Source: Lophius americanus
Lineage: Eukaryota; Chordata; Actinopteri; Lophiiformes; Lophiidae
NCBI GenBank assembly: GCA_037951165.1
Contig: JBBDHG010000014.1
Coordinates: forward strand, 4,117,001 to 4,181,000
Direction: 5' to 3'
Length of the DNA stretch: 64,000 bases
The notes under the pieces were generated by a model that saw only the letters and a list, made by a program, of their open reading frames with translations, did no database searches and was not told where the DNA came from. This document shows positions 23,457 to 31,565 of this stretch, piece by piece (the stretch's first letter is position 1; every line of letters starts with the position of its first letter). A program made the position numbers and the translations under genes.

Positions 23457-23462
23457 TTTATT
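23457..23462 (-). promoter_or_regulatory. LTR poly(A) signal
   Basis: AATAAA on the minus strand, about 145 bases downstream of the TATA box, the normal spacing between U3 promoter and R-region poly(A) signal in a retroviral LTR. Confidence 0.6.
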
Positions 23463-23604
23463 TATGTTTTAGACGGATAACAGTTATCTTAAGGTGGCCC
23501 AACCACCTCAGAATACAGAGATATTTAACGAGCTTGGGATCACCGCAGATCGTCGTCCTCCTGGAGTGTATCTGGGGTGAGCCCCGTTCAGCCTCAGTGA
23601 TTGA

Positions 23605-23613
23605 CTTTTATAG
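23605..23613 (-). promoter_or_regulatory. LTR TATA box
   Basis: CTATAAAAG on the minus strand, about 300 bases into the LTR. The match to a TATA box is strong and its placement fits a U3 core promoter. Confidence 0.65.
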
Positions 23614-23910
23614 TCCTCCAACTGGGGCGGTGTCGGTGCGTTATCACGGTTTGGCGCTGTCCTGTCCAGGTGTTGTAGTTGAAGGTCGCCATATCAGCAC
23701 ATTTATATCGTTCGCACAGCACACTCATTGTCGGCGGTTACATTTTATCTTGTTCCCATAACATACTCATTTTAAGCAGTTACACCTGGCAGTTGTTGAC
23801 TCATAGGACACGGCTTCATTGTACCCTTCATGGACTTGTTATTCCGATGATACATTCCTCAGTTCTCTTGTTGCCGCATAGTTAATTAGGCACAGTTATA
23901 TTTCTCTACA

Positions 23911-23922
23911 ATTCCCCCTCAA
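23911..23922 (-). promoter_or_regulatory. Polypurine tract
   Basis: Minus-strand TTGAGGGGGAAT directly precedes the TGTAGAG start of the LTR. A purine run at this place primes plus-strand DNA synthesis in retroviruses. Confidence 0.7.
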
Positions 23923-24130
23923 GGCGTCTACTGACGACTTCAAACCAAGAGAAATTATTCTGACAGAGGTACAGCTTTATGCTAACGGATTCAGCACAAA
24001 ACAATCATTATGCACCGTGTTTAAATGCAAACGGGGTACTGTACACATGGGGACGTGGCTACTATGTCCACGCCTTTACTGCCCGTTTATTCCAACAGTA
24101 CCAAGAGTTTTATGCAGCGGTAATCACAGT

Positions 24131-25237
24131 TCAAGCGAGCCTTCGCAGGGGTATGGCCTCGTTCTCCCCCTCATCGGGATCATCCTCATACATCAGTAAG
24201 GGAGCCTGAACGGCTCGCTCGTTGGGTCTGGGAGGAGGGTTGACGGCCTTGTCTATTAAGCGAGTGGCCAGTGCTCGAGAGCAGGGTATACAACAACATC
24301 CACAGCAGACTAAGATTCCCAAAAATGCAGCGAGAGACATAAGCAGAGACATGATAATGGCTTTCCATTTTCCAAACATGCGGGTCATGAAACCTTCCAG
24401 GGGATTGTCCACACCGAAGGTTTCTTTCATTTCTATGCTAAGGGCTTTGAGGCCTTCCAGGGCTTTGGTGATGGAGCCGTCGGGGGCTGTGTTGTTTGGG
24501 ATGAAGGTGCAACATTGATCTCCAAACATGGCGCAGACACCTCCTTTTTCAGCTAGCAGCATATCTAGGGCCAATCTATTTTGGAAGGCCATCAGGGAGG
24601 TGGCGGCCAATTGAGCAGATAAGCCTTCTACGGAATCGCGGGACAGGTTGGTGAGGCGCTGTAGGTTATACCAAATATAGTTGATATGGTCCACATTTTT
24701 GATGGAGGTTACGGGGAAGATGACACTGATGAGGGGCATGCTTTCAAATCCTGCCGCCATCTGGTCTGCTAGTTTAAATTCATTAGGAACTCCTCGGGGT
24801 ATGCCGATGGCGTCAATGTACGCGGGGTTATTAGCCTGCAGGTCTATGGATCGTTTATGTCTAAGGGGGGCAGAGGTATTAAGTTCTTGGCGAGTTAAGA
24901 GGGTGACGGGTGCTAGTAACCTAATTATGGCACATCGTCCCTCCCAATCGTTGAGGAGGGATAGCATCAGGGTCCGTTCTTTGCACATCCAGTAAAGTCC
25001 CTGTCGGCCCAGACGCATAGCCGTGGAGTTGGTCCACGTGGAAATGTTATGCGTGTTCTCACACATATACTGGGGCAATTCACCGACTGATTTACTTCCT
25101 GTCCGAGAGAAACATGTGTGGGTACCTGTGCCAGGGGTAAAAACCGGGGGAATGCTCTGGCTTAATCCTACGGGAAACAGGGAGCTTAGAAGGGAGCAAT
25201 GGGAAGGTTGGCCGTGTGGAACATGGAAATCATGCAT
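24131..25237 (-). pseudogene. ERV env: SU C-terminus and complete TM subunit
   Basis: 368 codons without a stop. Envelope glycoproteins bind the host cell and fuse membranes. A furin-type site RHKR lies at residues 126-129, separating SU from TM. The TM part has an ectodomain with a QNRLALDMLLAEKGG region (219-233, the place of the immunosuppressive-like domain), a CX6CC motif at 235-243, a membrane helix at about 293-312, then a Cys-rich CCGCCCIPC stretch likely to be palmitoylated, and a 50-residue tail. N-glycosylation sequons include NIS, NST and NTS in the SU end. It lacks its own signal peptide because it continues the SU frame at 25,230-25,889; the frames overlap by 8 bases, so one indel near 25,230-25,237 breaks env here. 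The TM subunit itself is uninterrupted. Confidence 0.9.
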
Positions 25238-25889
25238 TGGACCCCGGCGGGTCGTTGGTGTAGTTTAGGGCGATAGGGCTGGTCATTAGTTTAGGTCTTG
25301 CTGCTGCGCAGGCAATACATTTGCCTATTCCTGCTTCTCTTGCTGAAGCCACTATCCAGGATAACCATTGATTATCTGATTCTCCTCCGGTGCATATAGT
25401 GATAAGTTTGGCCGTGCTTGCGGCGTCTAAATCATATATGGTTACGGGATCCTGTAATTTGACAATGTCGGGGATTGCCTCTCGATTGGGGAAGGCAGAG
25501 GGAGTGAGCGCGGTGGTGTTTCTCGAAGGGGGGTCCCTGAGATTTATTTTAACTAATACCATGGGGTCTGTCCCGGTCTGGCTCACCCCGAGTATTAAGT
25601 AGAAGGCTTTCTCGCCCGAATCCCCGGGGCCTGAGGTTACAAGTGTTTTGGCCAAATTCGTGATACCTAAGAGCAACGGGTAAGACTTTCCCTGTCCGTT
25701 TTGGTACGTTAGCCTAGACAACACTATTCGTTCTCTAGCGCATGTCGTGGATTTGCCGCACTTTCTAGGGGTCCAGTTGACTCCGGTCCATGTAAACACC
25801 CAGTCCCATGCTGGACACCATCGATATTCATTCATATGCACGCAGACATATATATCATATCCTCGGTAACTATCCTCCCAATCCCCCAC
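25230..25889 (-). pseudogene. ERV env: SU middle part
   Basis: About 219 codons of surface-subunit sequence. It is cysteine-rich (CVHMNEYRWCPAWDW near the start) and ends with GKCIACAAARPKL, where CIAC is a CXXC motif. In gamma-type envelopes the CXXC of SU pairs with the CX6CC of TM (here at 24,131-25,237), so the two motifs support each other. It begins inside a run of G on the minus strand shared with the preceding frame, pointing to a one-base slippage near 25,880-25,886. No ATG starts it. Confidence 0.8.
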
Positions 25890-26265
25890 AGAGCACTACA
25901 TCACACAAATGAAATTTGAAGGCCGTTTGGGCTCCTTTCTCGTAATCGATTTCTAGTCCTCCATATTTGGTAAGCAGAGTGTCATTGGACCGTTTTGGCA
26001 CGCTAAGAGTAGGGGACTGCCTTTGTCTTCTCCTCGGCACCGGTTTTCCCTTCGTCTGCGGGGGTAAAAGGGTTACACCTTCATACGACCTGTATCTGGG
26101 TTGGAGACTGTCCAGCTCTGGCGGTGTTGGTGCCCTTTCCGTAGTTGAGGCTTCGCGGCGAGGGTTGATGCCACCGGTGTAGCTGAGGATTTGGATCACG
26201 GCCAGGGCTGCTATACATAAGCCCGTTAGGGCGGCTGCAGCTCTGAGACTGACTTTAGGAGACAT
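25870..26265 (-). pseudogene. ERV env: N-terminus with signal/anchor segment
   Basis: 131 codons from an ATG 8 bases after the stop of the integrase frame (26,274). Residues 9-28 (AAALTGLCIAALAVIQILSY) form a hydrophobic segment that fits an env signal peptide after a short basic leader. An RRRQRQ basic run follows near residue 77-83. It ends at ...CDVVLCGGLGG and a stop, where the neighbouring frame (25,889) takes over. Confidence 0.75.
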
Positions 26266-26273
26266 TCTGAGTT

Positions 26274-26929
26274 TTAACGCTTATCTGGAGGGATCGGAGG
26301 CGGTGACAATTGTGCCTCTTGGATGGTAGCTTTTCTGCAGTGAGAGAGGGGGTGCCACTTGCCTCCGGTCCGTCCTTCTACTGAGACAGAAAAAGGGGTA
26401 CATAGATTAACCTTGAAAGGACCTTCCCACCGAGGATTGGGGAAGGCGCGCTTGTGGCGTTTCACCCAGACCCAGTCGCCTGGTCGCAGCAATGGGGCTG
26501 ATGGATCTTGCTTCTGTTTGTCCGTTTTCTCTGCATACATGCCTCTGGTTGCCTCAGTGAGGAGCCTGCAATATTCTTGGATTCTTTCGGGCAAAGCATC
26601 GGGCATGGGGCCTGTGGGGGGGTCATATGGGCCGGGCATGGGCGCCCTGTAGCCAGTTCGAAGGGTGTGAGACCATGGATGGCTGAGGGGCTGTTTCTGA
26701 TGGTCATGAGGGCGATGGGGAGGGCTGTCTCCCAGTTGCATTTCTTGGTTTTGGCTAAGTCCTTCACTTTGTCTTTCAGATGGGTGGCTAGCAGCTTCTC
26801 CAGGTTTATATCTTGGTGAACAGTCTTGGCGATGACTTGCTTCAGTGTCTGATTGGCTCTCTCCACAAGGCCTTGTGACTGCGGATGGTATACGGATCCT
26901 GTTCGGTGGGTGACTTCCGAGTAACTCAT
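26274..26929 (-). pseudogene. ERV integrase, C-terminal half, frameshifted
   Basis: Two overlapping frames. 26,462-26,929 has the end of the catalytic core, with YHPQSQGLVERANQTLK (the Glu of the DD35E triad) and NWETALPIALMTIRNSP, GLTPFELATGRP. The second frame (26,274-26,741) has the C-terminal domain: PLLRPGDWVWVKRHKR then FPNPRWEGPFKV, the GPY/F-type chromatin-binding region of gamma-type integrases. They overlap in different frames, so there is a frame change near 26,640. The zinc-binding domain and the first two catalytic Asp are deleted. Confidence 0.85.
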
Positions 26930-26948
26930 CAGCTGGGGGAGGATCTTA

Positions 26949-27386
26949 TTATGTAATGGAGTAATTACATATTATGTAATGGAGTAATGGAGGCGGTGTT
27001 ACCGCCTCCATTACCATGAATCCCAGTTCTTTGGGGTATTGGTGGCAGCCTACGGCGAGGGTGATATGTGGGGAGGCCGTGGGCCAGAGGCGTCCGTTCA
27101 TGTACCAGGGCATTTGGTCTTTGGTGAGGGAGGTTGCAGCCGCAACTCCATGGTCTCCCACATATATGTCAGTGTAGGTTAGTTCTTGTCCGGTCCCTTC
27201 CATAGTGTTATTCCAAGAATCAGAATATAAGTCATCGGGTTCCAGAACTGCATTCAGGGTGGTGTGCAGGGGATCCACCGGTCGATAGTAGTCCCCCTGG
27301 GCCAGGATCCATGGTTCCCAGTGTGCATACTGTGCCTGGAGTGAAAGGACCCCGGGTTGGGGAATGGGTTGATGTCTCTCAACCAT
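26949..27386 (-). pseudogene. ERV pol segment between protease and deletion
   Basis: 145 codons lying directly after protease: QYAHWEPWILAQGDYYRPVD, ELTYTDIYVGDHGVAAATS, PWYMNGRLWPTASPHITLAV. I do not recognise a catalytic domain. It is placed in pol by position, and the sequence breaks off into a short palindromic stretch (26,949-27,013) before integrase. RT should follow it and does not. Confidence 0.55.
26985..27013. repeat. Perfect 13-bp palindrome with GTT loop
   Basis: TAATGGAGGCGGT and its exact reverse complement are separated by GTT. It sits at the point where pol sequence jumps to integrase. A direct repeat (TTATGTAATGGAGTAAT, at about 26,949 and 26,972) lies beside it. Confidence 0.9.
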
Positions 27387-27457
27387 TAGATCTCAATGAT
27401 TTCTTCTACTTGTGGTGGGGCTTCCACAAGGACCATTTGATTGCGTAGGTCGGGGTT

Positions 27458-27742
27458 TCAGGTTGGATGGTAAGTCCTTCTTCGCTGCACTGGATCATAC
27501 ATCGGTGGATGGACATGAGATCTCGCCCTAAGGAGGGCCTGGGGGCTTCGGGGTGCAAACAGGAATCGGTGTCGCCTCTGAACGCCGAACAGCGTATACG
27601 GAAGGGGGATGGTGAAGTATAACGTGAGTGGCCTGCCAGTTAAACCCAAAGTCCTGAGGTGGCGTTTAGAGAGAAGGGGAGGCCGTCCCCTCAGGGGTCC
27701 TACAGTGGATACCGTTGCTCCGGTGTCTGCCATCATGTCCAC
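27458..27742 (-). pseudogene. ERV protease (retropepsin)
   Basis: The active site reads MMADTGATVSTVGP (DTGA, about 27,716-27,727). Then come TLGLTGRPLTLYFTIPLPY (flap region) and HRFLFAPRSPQ. A frame change near 27,525 moves the closing GRDLMSIHRC block, typical of the protease end, into another frame. The catalytic Asp triad is intact. The enzyme cleaves gag and pol polyproteins. Confidence 0.8.
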
Positions 27743-27946
27743 TTCTTCTTCATCGATGATGGCCGGGACCAGGGGTATACCAGGGCCGCACTGTATCGTC
27801 GCCCCCTCAGAGCCTGGGCCTCCCTATTCTTCCCAGTCTGCTCTTGTCATGGGGTACAATGGTGCACCTGGGGGCCCGGGCGCCGGGCTCTGGGGAGGAG
27901 GTCCCTGTCGGCCTTGGCAGGGAGTAGGGCGGAGATTCGGGTGAGG

Positions 27947-27988
27947 GCAGTCTGCCACCCACTGGGTCAAACATCCACATTGGAGGCA
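27947..27988 (-). pseudogene. ERV nucleocapsid zinc knuckle, altered
   Basis: The minus frame reads CLQCGCLTQWVADC: Cys spacing is exactly CX2C...C of a CX2CX4HX4C knuckle, but the His position is Gln. It lies between capsid and protease as expected for nucleocapsid, which binds genomic RNA. Confidence 0.65.
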
Positions 27989-28067
27989 GCCCGGAGGCCG
28001 TTGAGGTCCGCCCCGTCCTCTGCCTCGGGATCCTCTGGATGGGCCTCCTCTTCTGTCTTGGTAGTGG

Positions 28068-28646
28068 CTAGGGTACGGTCTTGGGGAGGGACCAGGGTAT
28101 TGGGCTGCTGCCTGGGCGTATGGTTCGGGGTAGTGGGCAGGGTAGGGTTGGGGTAATCCTGGATCGTACCCTGGTGGTTGTGGGTAGTACTGTGGGGGAG
28201 CGTGAACGGGGGCAGCGGGGAGGGGTGGGGATGCTGGGGCTGGCGGGGCCTCTTCTAGTGGGAGTTGGGTTGCTGGTTCTTTCTTTTTCTTCTCGTTGGT
28301 GGCGTCCTGTTGGGCTTTGATTTGGAGCTTCAGAAGTCTCAGTTCCAGGTCTCTTTTGGTGGTGGTAGTATCCCTTTCTTCCCCTCCTCATGGGCGCAGT
28401 GGTGTGCTATTGCTTCGATCCACTCCAGATCTTCCATCCTGGCTAGTCCCAAAGTTCCTTTGAGGGCTCTCTGTACCCCTGGTGTCCTTCCATGACAGCT
28501 TGTATAAAGGCCACGCGGTGGACCCCACTTTCCCGCGGGCGTGAGCAGGTCACAACTGACCACTGATCGGTGGCTCTTCTGACATATTCCGGTCCGGTTT
28601 CAGTGGACTGATTTGGGCTGGGTATGTTTCTTTGACTGCTCTCCAA
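28068..28646 (-). pseudogene. ERV gag, capsid C-terminal region, frameshifted
   Basis: Three overlapping frames (28,443-28,646; 28,339-28,563; 28,068-28,391). Readable capsid pieces include YVRRATDQW, AFIQAVMEG and VQRALKGTLGLARMEDLEW followed by IEAIAHHCAHEEG. The pattern of helices ending in a basic, Pro-rich tail before the zinc knuckle fits gamma-type gag. Confidence 0.65.
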
Positions 28647-28664
28647 ACAGCCTTACGGTGGCGG

Positions 28665-29770
28665 TCAAAGGGTTCTCTGTCGGCTATCCTCCTGGTTCCT
28701 GATTTTTTCCCATTCTCGCGGGGAGGTGGCTGCTCCCCCGAGGGCCCTTAGGTCTCCCATGGCCAGGCGATCGCCTGTGGTGCGGTTCTCAAGTGGGCGG
28801 ATCCATGAGCCTCCACAGTCTCGGATGGAGGGAAGGCAGGATAGCAGACCGTCCATGTCTCTGTGTCCCCAGGGGCGTTATCTTTCTATTCCATTATTGG
28901 CCTCAACCACGGGCATTTGGGGAGCACCAAGAAAGAGAACTGGGGGAACTTCCCTGTATTGCGTATCATCATATTCACGTTCCTCCTCCTGTCGTTGCCG
29001 AGTCACCTGCTCCATTTTGAACTGCAGTTGGGTTAGGGCTCCGGTGAGGAGTCTGATGGCTTCTGTCTCCTCCGGCTTTTCCTCAGGGGCACGGTTGGTC
29101 TTTGACCGGGTCGCCATTGGGTGCTTGGTTTTCTTTGTGCTTTTTCGGGGGGCCTCAGGGGCGTACTCTGGGGCAGGACGGATGGGAGTGACTGGCATCC
29201 AGTCCATCGGTTGGAGGCGTCCTCTCCTGGATTTTTCTGATAGATCGGCGAGTAAGACAGTGGCTGCTGATCCGTTGCGTCCCGGGATGACTGCGTCCGC
29301 TCCGTCCATGTGTCTGCGGCGGGGGGCCTTTTTCCTGTCTCCTGGTTCTGGCGCTTTTGGTGAGTGCGGTGTAGGCCGCTTCACTTACACCGTCGTCCTC
29401 CTCATCCTCAGTTTCTCCTGTATCACTCTCCAGTGAGGTCTCCTGTTCCTGTTCTGATGTTGAGGGGCTGGTGAAGATCTGGCTGCTGCCTTAACTGGGA
29501 TAGGTCACCACGACGGGATTGCTCGGGGAGGCCTTGGTGATCCTTAGCAGGGGGGTCATAAGATACATGCCCGGGGGGGCCGGACCCGCCCTCTAGCGGT
29601 TCTTCATCGGGGTTGGAGGTGGGGGGCTGTCTTTGGCGGGGTGGGCGGGTTCTGACGGAGGGAGGGGCTATGGGTGTGGGGGTGTCTGCGGGGCAGGTCG
29701 GAGGAAAGGGTCGGGTTGGTTCTTTTTGACAGACGTCACTGTAGCTGGGGGCGTGGCCGGTAGAGGGCAA
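28665..29770 (-). pseudogene. ERV gag, central Pro-rich region and capsid start
   Basis: Frames at 29,423-29,770, 28,878-29,384 and 28,665-28,856 follow one another. The first is proline-rich (PPTCPADTPTPIAPPSVRT) and ends in an acidic stretch. The second has a basic, charged region (KSTKKTKHPMATRSKTN) and a predicted coiled coil (LLTGALTQLQFKMEQVTRQR). The third reads PLENRTTGDRLAMGDLRALG, the capsid start. Stops between them break gag. Confidence 0.6.
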
Positions 29771-30303
29771 GGGAGGCCATGACTCACGGGGAAGGGGCCA
29801 ATAAGCCGGGGGTCCAGAATGAGGGGAAGGCTGGGCTGGGGGGGTGTTGTTTGCTCTGGGGAAGTGAAGGTCAAGGATGGGTAGAGGGGGGCGGAAGGGG
29901 TGGGTGTTGCGGGTTCAGGTGTGACCACCAGCGGTGCCTGTAGGGCGGGGAGGGGGCCAGAGGGAGAAGAGAGAGGGGGAGGAGAGACAGAGGATGGCCC
30001 TGCCTGTTTCTTTGCCTTTTTCTCGATAGCACGATCAAACGCTAGTAATAGCAGGTTCTGCACTTCTGCTCTTCTCTTATCCTTCGCATCAGGGCCTCCA
30101 TTTTCTTTCTTCCCTGGGCTGCCATCTCTTCTTTCACTAGTCCCTTCACCCGAGTCGTGTCTTCCCTTGACAACTTTAGCTATCCAGCCTGCCTTTTTCC
30201 ATTCTTTATGATACTTTGACAATCTTTCCAACCATTTCTTTTCTCCTTCAATACGCACATCAGGGCTCTCCTTCAATATCCGTTTCACCTCCCCCAGCTG
30301 CAT
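29668..30303 (-). pseudogene. ERV gag N-terminus (matrix-like)
   Basis: An ATG-started frame of 211 codons. The N-terminal 90 residues are charged and helical (LGEVKRILKESPDVRIEGEK, WLERLSKYHKEWKKAGW), as in matrix domains that target gag to the membrane. A long proline/serine-rich linker follows (SSVSPPPLSSPSGPLPALQA). No Gly directly follows the Met, so there is no N-myristoylation signal at this start. The downstream frame 29,423-29,770 continues it after a frame change near 29,670-29,770. Confidence 0.65.
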
Positions 30304-30399
30304 CTCTATGGTATCGACATCCTGTAGCCGTCTGCACTCAACTACGCTTCCCGTATCTTGCTCTTTTCTTTCACACTCTCACTTCCTCTATTCAGTTCT

Positions 30400-30417
30400 G
30401 CTTTTTTTTTTTTTTTT

Positions 30418-30449
<32 letters not shown>
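30400..30449. repeat. Poly(T) then (CA)n
   Basis: A run of about 23 T followed by about 13 CA repeats, located in the ERV leader just upstream of gag. On the ERV strand it reads (TG)n then poly(A). Confidence 0.9.
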
Positions 30450-30544
30450 TTAACAATTCACCTTTCCTTTGTTCTTTTCCGATCCCAGTCCACATAGACA
30501 AGACACACTGCCGTTTCTTTTCTTTTAGTTCTCAGTACACGTAT

Positions 30545-31032
30545 TCAAAACACACTGCAGATTTATGATTTACCAGCAAATAACCGGGATCCAATCCCGT
30601 AGCCTCCTTCGGCCTTTACGCAGTAAAACACAGTTATGTCCGTATCCAATCCGGTAGGGTGTCGAGCGTTCCTATTTCAGAAAACATCCAGTGTCAGGGT
30701 CCAATCCTGTAAGCCGTCTAACGGTCTTATTTCATGAAAACATAATTATCACGATCCAATATTGTTCATACCGTCCAACGGTACAGCTAATCTCCCAGTG
30801 AAAAGTCTTAGTCACAAACACACTACAGATTTATGATTTACCAGCAAATAACCGGGATCCAATCCCGTAGCTTCCTTCTGCCTTTACGCAGTAAAACACA
30901 GTTATGTCCGGATCCAATCCGGTAGGGTGTCGAGCGTTCCTATTTCAGAAAACATCCAGTGTCAGGGTCCAATCCTGTAAGCCGTCTAACAGTCTTATTT
31001 CATGAAAACATAATTATCAAGATCAAGATTGT
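30545..31032 (-). repeat. 268-bp tandem duplication in ERV leader
   Basis: The block from ATTTATGATTTACCAGC (30,561) recurs at 30,829 with the same spacing of internal landmarks, giving a period of 268. The first unit is complete (to about 30,812). The second stops near 31,020, after about 200 bases. The two copies differ at only a handful of positions. Confidence 0.9.
30585..30977 (-). promoter_or_regulatory. Array of small hairpins with shared TTGGA loop
   Basis: Inverted repeats of about six base pairs, with CCA in the plus strand (TGG on the ERV strand) as loop, recur at 30,585-30,599, 30,640-30,654, 30,695-30,709, 30,769-30,783, 30,853-30,867, 30,908-30,922 and 30,963-30,977. A CTA-looped relative lies at 30,713-30,725. 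Stems differ between hairpins (CGGGAT/ATCCCG, CCGGAT/ATCCGG, TACCGT/ACGGTA) while the loop is kept. Position upstream of gag would suit an RNA packaging or dimerisation signal, which is an inference. Confidence 0.65.
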
Positions 31033-31394
31033 TTTTCTAAGTGCTGCTGCTGCTCCCCTGCCAAGTGGCTCTTATGGAATTCTTTGTAGAAATTCCATGC
31101 TGGGTTTCTGGCTTTTTTTTGTTACACTGGTGTAATGAGAAAAGAGTAGTTACGCCAACCTTTTTACAAAAAGCCAAATTGAGACATGGATTGTGGTAAT
31201 ACGGTGGTTTAATCTTCCGCACTCACAAATAAAGAAACCATAACAAACCATGAGAAGCTCAAACCCAGGAACAAACTGAGCGGCATGGTTTTATGTATTA
31301 TAATATTTATTTAAATGTATTTATTAGGGTAATGAAAATGTGAAATTAGTAATAATAAATATGATATGTCAAAGCTCTAGTTATTGACATATTA
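31033..31394. other. Unassigned flank of the ERV leader
   Basis: This is where the 5' LTR should be. No TATA box, no resemblance to 23,376-23,910 and no gene is seen. Confidence 0.5.
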
Positions 31395-31399
31395 TTTTC

Positions 31400-31565
31400 C
31401 ACCTACTCATCCATCCATCCTTCCACTTTCTAATGCTTATCAAGGGCTGGCTCGCACTGGCAAGCAGAATAACTAAGGCATTCCAAACATCCCTCTCCCC
31501 AGCAACACTCTTTCGTTCATTCTGGGTGTTTCTGAGGTGTTCCCAGACCAGATGAGATATATAAT
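31400..31565 (-). mobile_element. I/Nimb-type LINE, 3' end fragment
   Basis: On the minus strand this matches the C-terminal end and tail of the LINE at 55,535-58,124 (compare its 57,960-58,110). Shared blocks correspond to the WRDYISRLAW...ERLG coding region and a GGATAAGC-type tail, eroded here. Confidence 0.65.

Larger units (their letters stand above)
23376..23910 (-). repeat. ERV 3' LTR
   Basis: On the minus strand it starts TGTAGAGAAATATAAC just after a polypurine tract and ends near ...GCAACCTTCA, giving TG...CA ends. It carries a TATA box and a poly(A) signal about 150 bases apart. The start is well supported; the end at 23,376 is inferred from the CA dinucleotide and loss of recognisable LTR features. 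Confidence 0.65.
23376..31032 (-). mobile_element. Gamma-type endogenous retrovirus, RT-deleted
   Basis: Minus-strand order: leader (30,304-31,032), gag (about 27,900-30,303), protease (27,458-27,742), a segment downstream of protease (26,949-27,386), integrase C-terminal half (26,274-26,929), env (24,131-26,265), polypurine tract (23,911-23,922) and 3' LTR (23,376-23,910). Reverse transcriptase, RNase H and the integrase N-terminus and core are absent. No copy of the LTR was found beyond 31,032, so the 5' LTR is missing or not recognised. GC-rich compared with flanking DNA. The env type (CXXC and CX6CC) places it with gamma-type retroviruses. Confidence 0.85.

Noticed and set aside
28726..29436. 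236-codon plus-strand ORF across ERV gag
   Set aside because: Antisense shadow of gag in GC-rich sequence; the minus strand carries the recognisable gag pieces.
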